A stretch of 16,188 bases of DNA from Deltaproteobacteria bacterium RBG_13_61_14 (lineage in GTDB: Bacteria; RBG-13-61-14), in NCBI GenBank assembly GCA_001797815.1, contig MGQK01000081.1, forward strand, positions 15,619 through 31,806, in the 5' to 3' direction. Within the stretch, counting starts at the first letter, position 1; each line of letters begins with the position of its first letter. The position numbers and the translations under genes are program-made. The notes beneath the pieces were generated by a model. That model was not told the origin of the DNA and did not search any database. It saw only the letters and a list, made by a program, of their open reading frames with translations. This document shows positions 12,234-16,188 of the stretch, in pieces.

Positions 12234-14059
12234 GGCGCGTTCCCTTCCAGAGGATCAACCCGGGCCGAAAGCCAGCAGGCGTCGTCAAAGGCAAAGTTGT
12301 TGCGCGGACCGGGATCCGTAATTACATAGAGTGCGGACAAGGCGGAAAGGTTCGTGACCAGCGAGTAGTCGGGCGAGAACGCGCCCCGCCCCCCCGGGTC
12401 CGGGAGAAAGCGGGAGAAGAGGAGGCGCTTTCCCGCGTCGGTTTCAGCCAGGATGGTGAAGCCGGCGCCGTCGCTTTGGACGCGGAACGGGAAGGGATGC
12501 TGGATCGCCGCGGCAAAGTCCAGGCGGAAGCGGCCGGGCTCAATGAAATGGAAGACGGCGGGATGCCCTCCGGCCGGGTGCTGGCGGATGGCATAGGCCG
12601 GGCCAAAGGGAGTGGGGATCACCTCGGGCCGGGGCGCCCGCCAGTCCCCCGCGCCTTGCCAGCCGCTGAGCACGGCCAGGTAAAAGTCCTTGGGCAGCAC
12701 GTCCTCTCTAATATAATACTGTTCGTCGCGGAATGCGAAACGCAGGCGCAAGCCGTCCTGGTATTCGCGGACTTCGTTGATCGCCGGCGCCACTTCCGGG
12801 TTCATCAGGTCCAGGGCGATCAGGTCCATGGGCCGCTCCCGCAGCCGGCGGGTGGCCGCGGCGCTGGTGGGGAAGAGGGTTTCGATCCCGTCGTAGTAGC
12901 GGAAGACCCCGATCGCCGGCGTGGAAAAAGCCAGCCGGATTTCCGGATACTGTTGCACCTGTTGGGCGATGAAGTAGTAGCGGTAGTTGCGGAAGGCGGC
13001 GTGCTGGAAGTCGAGGGGGAAGGAGATGGCCAGGGCGATGGCGAGCAGGAGCCAGGGCCGGGGCGAGCGGATGATGGCATCATGGGCTACGAAAACCAGG
13101 ATCGGCACGAGGTAATAGAGATAGACCTCGTGCTTGCAGACGAGCTGCGGCGCGGCCAGGAAGAGGACCAGGAAATAAAGCGAGAAAAAGCGCAAACCGG
13201 GCGAGGGGGCCGCGCGCGCTTTGAGGAGCCAGAGGAAAAGCGCCGCGGCCAGGAGCAGGGGGGCCGGGCCGAGGAGCGCGAGGAGGTGGTCGCGGAGCAA
13301 AAGGTAAGTCTGGGGTTGCAGGAGCGTGAGGGGGTTGTTGCGGGTGGCGGCGTGGCTGAAGAAAACGATCTCGCCGGCTGCCGCGTATTGCCAGAAGAGG
13401 ATCGCGGCAAAGATCGCGCCTTCCAGGAGAAGCAAGGCGAGCAGCAGCTTGCGGGGTTTGTGCCGGCGGATCTGCAAAAGCAAAAGGACCGGCACGGCCA
13501 GGTAAGCGGGCCAGTCGGAGAGGCAGGCGAGGAGCACCGCGAAGAGGAGCGCGAGGAGCCGGAGGCGCCGGGGGTCTTGTTGCCAGCGGACAAAGGCGAC
13601 CGCCACCAAAGTCACGGCCAGGAGCGAGAGCGGCTCATAGTTGGTGGTGAGGGCGAGGGCAAAGGGCAAGGGTAGAAACAGCGCCAGGGCGAAGAAGAGG
13701 AATCCGGAGCGGCGCTCGGTCGTCAGGCAGCCGAGCCCAAGCCCGAGGGAAGCGAGGTAGAGGGCGAGCGCGGCGAGCCGGCTCACCCATTCGTGCACGC
13801 CGAAAATGCCATACAGTCCGGCATAGAGAAGATGGAGCAGGGGCGGGTGGGCGGTGTGGAAGACCTTGGCGCCGTCCACTTCGGAGATGACCGGCAGGAA
13901 ATAATTGTCCGCCGCCCGGCCGGCCAGGTGATGGAGCGCAATCGCTTCCTGGAAGCCGGTGTCGAACAGGTTGACAAAGGGCGCGCGCAGGTTGGGCAGC
14001 CGCACCGCGATGAACACGGCGATGACCAGGAGCGGCAGGCCGGCTTTAGCGGTGTGCAT
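12230..14059 (-). CDS. GT39/ArnT-like membrane glycosyltransferase (GT-C fold) with C-terminal beta-rich domain
   Basis: The 609-residue protein is a GT-C enzyme. An N-terminal helix is followed by LFDTGFQEAIALHH (Asp33, Glu38), whose acidic residues match the first-loop catalytic region, and then a HTAHPPLLHLLYAGLYG segment. About ten to twelve hydrophobic helices extend to roughly residue 345. The remainder is periplasmic. It contains a region with FRYYDG and DLIALDL, and its last 150 residues look like a beta-sandwich (FRLDFAAAIQHPFPFRV, GFTILAETD, LLFSRFLPDP, LYVITDPGPRNNFAFDDACW). GT-C enzymes use polyprenyl-phosphate sugars and transfer them on the outer face of the inner membrane; the adjacent DPM-like GT2 could make the donor. 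It overlaps the epimerase end by 14 bases and the GT2 start by four. Confidence 0.87.
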   Translation of the reverse strand: MHTAKAGLPLLVIAVFIAVRLPNLRAPFVNLFDTGFQEAIALHHLAGRAADNYFLPVISEVDGAKVFHTAHPPLLHLLYAGLYGIFGVHEWVSRLAALALYLASLGLGLGCLTTERRSGFLFFALALFLPLPFALALTTNYEPLSLLAVTLVAVAFVRWQQDPRRLRLLALLFAVLLACLSDWPAYLAVPVLLLLQIRRHKPRKLLLALLLLEGAIFAAILFWQYAAAGEIVFFSHAATRNNPLTLLQPQTYLLLRDHLLALLGPAPLLLAAALFLWLLKARAAPSPGLRFFSLYFLVLFLAAPQLVCKHEVYLYYLVPILVFVAHDAIIRSPRPWLLLAIALAISFPLDFQHAAFRNYRYYFIAQQVQQYPEIRLAFSTPAIGVFRYYDGIETLFPTSAAATRRLRERPMDLIALDLMNPEVAPAINEVREYQDGLRLRFAFRDEQYYIREDVLPKDFYLAVLSGWQGAGDWRAPRPEVIPTPFGPAYAIRQHPAGGHPAVFHFIEPGRFRLDFAAAIQHPFPFRVQSDGAGFTILAETDAGKRLLFSRFLPDPGGRGAFSPDYSLVTNLSALSALYVITDPGPRNNFAFDDACWLSARVDPLEGNAP

Positions 14060-14963
14060 GGCGCTTCAGGTATTCCCAGGTCAGGCTGAGGCCGAAGTCG
14101 AGGTTGATCCCGGGCTCCCAGCCGGCGGCCTGCCGGAGCCGGGCGGCATCGAGCACGTTCGCCAGGACGTCGGTGGACCGGATCGCCTCTTTCTTCAGCT
14201 TGAGCTTCTTCCCGCTGATGTCCTCGATCCGCTCGATCAACTCGTTGAGCGAGGCGCCCTGGCCGGTGCCGAGGTTGAAGACCTGGTCGCGCGCGCCGGC
14301 CTCGATCAGTTTGAGCAGAGCCGAGATCACGTCGTCCACGTGGATGTAATCGCGGACCGTGTCGCCCCGGCCGTAGATGATGAAGGGGCGGTCTAAAAGC
14401 AAGGCGCGCATGATCGCCGGGACCGCGCCGTGGCGGTTGGTCTCTTCCTGAAAGGGGCCGTAGGGATTGGAAATCCGCACGATCAGAAAGGGCAGCGCTT
14501 GCGCGGACGCGAAGATGCGGAGATAGTGCTCCATGGCCAGCTTGACCACGCCGTAGGCGGAAATGGGCCGCGTCGGCGCGTCCTCGGACACGGGCAGACT
14601 CTGGGCATGGCCGTAAATCTGGCCGCCGGTGGAAGAGTAGAGGAAAAGCGCGGGCCGGCGCCGGGCCAGGGCCGGGAGCAGGCGGAGGAAAGGGTAAAGG
14701 TTGGAGCTTACCTCTGCCGCCGGGTCCTGCGCCGAATCCGCGGGGATGCCCTGGTGGACCAGGTGGATCACCACGTCGCCGGCTTCCACCAGCTCGCTCG
14801 CCTGATCCACCTCAGCCAGGTCTCCCTGGACGTAACGGTCCGGCTGATGGAACCGGGGCGGCTTTTGGTCATAGACCAGGGTCTGCCACCGGCCGGGCGG
14901 GAGCAGGCGCAAGAGGTTCTGGCCCATGAAGCCGGAGCCGCCGAGGATGACCAGCCGCTTCAT
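14046..14963 (-). CDS. NAD-dependent nucleotide-sugar epimerase/dehydratase (extended SDR)
   Basis: This 305-residue protein has the Rossmann motif LGGSGFMGQ (Gly8, Gly11, Gly14), the catalytic SST (110-112), and YGVVK (Tyr137, Lys141). ISNPYGPFQ, the GRGDTVRDYIHVDDV stretch and NLGTGQGASLNELI are the hallmarks of UDP-glucose 4-epimerase-like extended SDRs. It therefore probably makes an epimerised or deoxygenated NDP-sugar for the glycosyltransferases downstream. The exact substrate (galactose, uronic acid, or GDP/dTDP sugars) is not fixed by these motifs. At 305 residues it is at the short end for GalE. Start ATG 14963 overlaps the stop of the upstream GT4 gene (ATGA), and its own stop lies inside the start of the GT39 gene. 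Confidence 0.9.
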   Translation of the reverse strand: MKRLVILGGSGFMGQNLLRLLPPGRWQTLVYDQKPPRFHQPDRYVQGDLAEVDQASELVEAGDVVIHLVHQGIPADSAQDPAAEVSSNLYPFLRLLPALARRRPALFLYSSTGGQIYGHAQSLPVSEDAPTRPISAYGVVKLAMEHYLRIFASAQALPFLIVRISNPYGPFQEETNRHGAVPAIMRALLLDRPFIIYGRGDTVRDYIHVDDVISALLKLIEAGARDQVFNLGTGQGASLNELIERIEDISGKKLKLKKEAIRSTDVLANVLDAARLRQAAGWEPGINLDFGLSLTWEYLKRHAHR

Positions 14964-16188
14964 GCTCCGCTCCGGTAAAGGTCGGCGATCTCGCGGCTAT
15001 GCTCCTGCATGTCGGCCACGGCCGGGTGGGGCACGAACCTTCCCGCCGGCCGCTCCCCGCGGAGAAGGAGGTCCTGGAGCACGGCGCGCAAACCCTTCGG
15101 GTCGCCTTTCGGAAAGAAGCGGACATGATCCATCTGCTCGCGGCGGGCGATGATGCCGGGCACGTCGGAAAGCACGGTCCAGGTGCCGGTGACCAGGCCG
15201 TATTTGACGATGAGCGGGCAGTTCTCGTCCCAGGTGGACGGGACCACCAGGACATCCGCGGCTTCCAGCACGTTGTTCATCTGTTCATAGGCAAAGACTC
15301 CCTCGTAAGAGGAGCGAGGGAGAGAGTCGAGCTTGAGCGAATCGGCGTAGTCGCGGCTGCCGGGGTCGTTGAGACTGCCGTAAACTTTGAGGCTCCAGTC
15401 CTGCCGGCCCAAGTCCCGCAGCGCCTCCACCAGCACGTGCAAACCCTTGTGCGGGAGCATTTGGCCGATGAAGGCGAGGCGGAAATGGTCGGCCGGCCGC
15501 TTGCGATGAGCCTGGAAAGGCCGGGTGTCCACCCCGAAATCGAGCACGCGGCTTTGGAGCCGGCGGATACCCTGCCGGGCATAGACCCGGAGGATGTGCG
15601 GGTTGGGAAAGATCACCCGGTCCGCGGACTGAAGCGCTTCGCGGGCGAGGCGGCTCCGCCGGCGCAAGAGTAGCAATTTAGGATCCCTGAGTCGGTCGGC
15701 GAGCGCGAGCGGCACGTATTCAATGAGCCGGCGGTCAAGACCGCGGCGGGTGGTGAAGACCGGCTGGTCAAACAGGCACGGCAGGCAGCGGAGCGCGGAG
15801 CGCGGGCCGGGGCAGGGCTGGAACCGGCTGTCGAGGAGTTGGCCGCGCGGGCAAATGGCCGCGTCGTCGGTCACGGTGAAGACGGTGCGGGCTTTGGCCT
15901 CTTGGGCCAGGCGCGGAAAGCGGACCGAGAGCCCGCCCAGGAAATAAGTGAAATGCACCACCTCCGGCTGCGCCTCGGCCAGGATTTCCTGAAAGAGCCG
16001 ATCAAGACTTTCATCGAAAAAGTAGTTCTCCAGGTCCGCGGGGTCCAACCGTTTGCGCAAGCGATGGATGGTCAAATTGTTCTCGGCAACCACCTCCCGC
16101 CGGGGAGTTCCCGCCTCCGGATCGTGGACCAGGTGGCAGATGGAAACGGGATGCCGCTGAGATAAGGCCCGGGAGAGTTCCCAAGTGT
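14960..16188 (-). CDS. GT4-family glycosyltransferase, 5' end beyond window
   Basis: The frame is open to the right edge and upstream codons still read as a GT4 N-terminus (WELSRALSQRHPVSICHLV), so the gene begins outside; a GTG at 16093 is not the start. The visible 409 codons contain VVHFTYFLGG, a four-cysteine cluster (C-x12-C-x8-C-x2-C, codons 15776-15853), then the GT-B C-terminal domain with FIGQMLPHKGLHVLVEAL (donor phosphate-binding Lys-Gly), DVLVVPSTWDENCP and the C-terminal helix. The EX7E motif is incomplete: the Glu of DENC is kept, but the position eight residues later is Tyr. Retaining GT4 enzymes transfer sugars from NDP donors in the cytoplasm onto lipid-linked glycans. It heads the visible part of the operon and ends in an ATGA with the epimerase. 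Confidence 0.88.
   Translation of the reverse strand, partial: TWELSRALSQRHPVSICHLVHDPEAGTPRREVVAENNLTIHRLRKRLDPADLENYFFDESLDRLFQEILAEAQPEVVHFTYFLGGLSVRFPRLAQEAKARTVFTVTDDAAICPRGQLLDSRFQPCPGPRSALRCLPCLFDQPVFTTRRGLDRRLIEYVPLALADRLRDPKLLLLRRRSRLAREALQSADRVIFPNPHILRVYARQGIRRLQSRVLDFGVDTRPFQAHRKRPADHFRLAFIGQMLPHKGLHVLVEALRDLGRQDWSLKVYGSLNDPGSRDYADSLKLDSLPRSSYEGVFAYEQMNNVLEAADVLVVPSTWDENCPLIVKYGLVTGTWTVLSDVPGIIARREQMDHVRFFPKGDPKGLRAVLQDLLLRGERPAGRFVPHPAVADMQEHSREIADLYRSGA

Noticed and set aside
16091-16093. GTG 16093 as start of the GT4 gene
   Set aside because: Codons upstream to the window edge still match a GT4 N-terminus, so the gene is truncated by the window.

Overview
The window is GC-rich and densely coded. 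It looks like a chromosomal segment of a Gram-negative, deltaproteobacterial (Desulfobacterota-type) anaerobe. That assignment is an inference from an IHF-alpha-like nucleoid protein, a B12-binding radical SAM enzyme among glycosyltransferases, and overall base composition. No rRNA, tRNA, CRISPR array or insertion sequence was seen.

Right half (about 7.4-16.2 kb, all minus strand, read right to left): one tightly packed surface-polysaccharide operon. The order is a GT4 glycosyltransferase (5' end beyond the right edge), an NAD-dependent sugar epimerase, a GT39/ArnT-like membrane glycosyltransferase, a polyprenyl-phosphate-type GT2, a B12-binding radical SAM protein, a second membrane-anchored GT2, a hexapeptide-repeat O-acyltransferase, and a UbiA-family enzyme of the polyprenyl-phosphate phosphoribosyltransferase type. 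Almost every junction is an ATGA, a TAATG or a short overlap, so the genes are probably co-transcribed and translationally coupled. Together they suggest assembly and decoration of a lipid-linked glycan: activated sugar synthesis, lipid-linked donors (including possibly a lipid-linked pentose), cytoplasmic and periplasmic transfer, and acetylation.

Middle (5.7-7.4 kb, minus strand): two accessory nuclease-like genes. A DUF1016/YhcG PDDEXK protein is ATGA-coupled to a small AT-rich HNH protein whose N-terminus resembles the ScoMcrA head domain. The HNH gene is clearly lower in G+C than its surroundings and overlaps the start of the next gene, an AMP-forming acyl-CoA synthetase-like protein (4.0-5.7 kb) with unusual residues at two core motifs. 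The DUF1016 gene carries an in-frame tandem 36-bp palindromic repeat.

Left part: a small plus-strand pair, an XRE-family regulator followed by an ihfA-like gene, with a good ribosome site, a candidate promoter, and a nested stem structure plus terminator-like hairpin downstream. A 556-base spacer separates this pair from a divergent YfhO-family membrane protein whose 3' end runs off the left edge. The spacer appears to hold a decayed, frameshifted tail of a polyprenyl synthetase gene.
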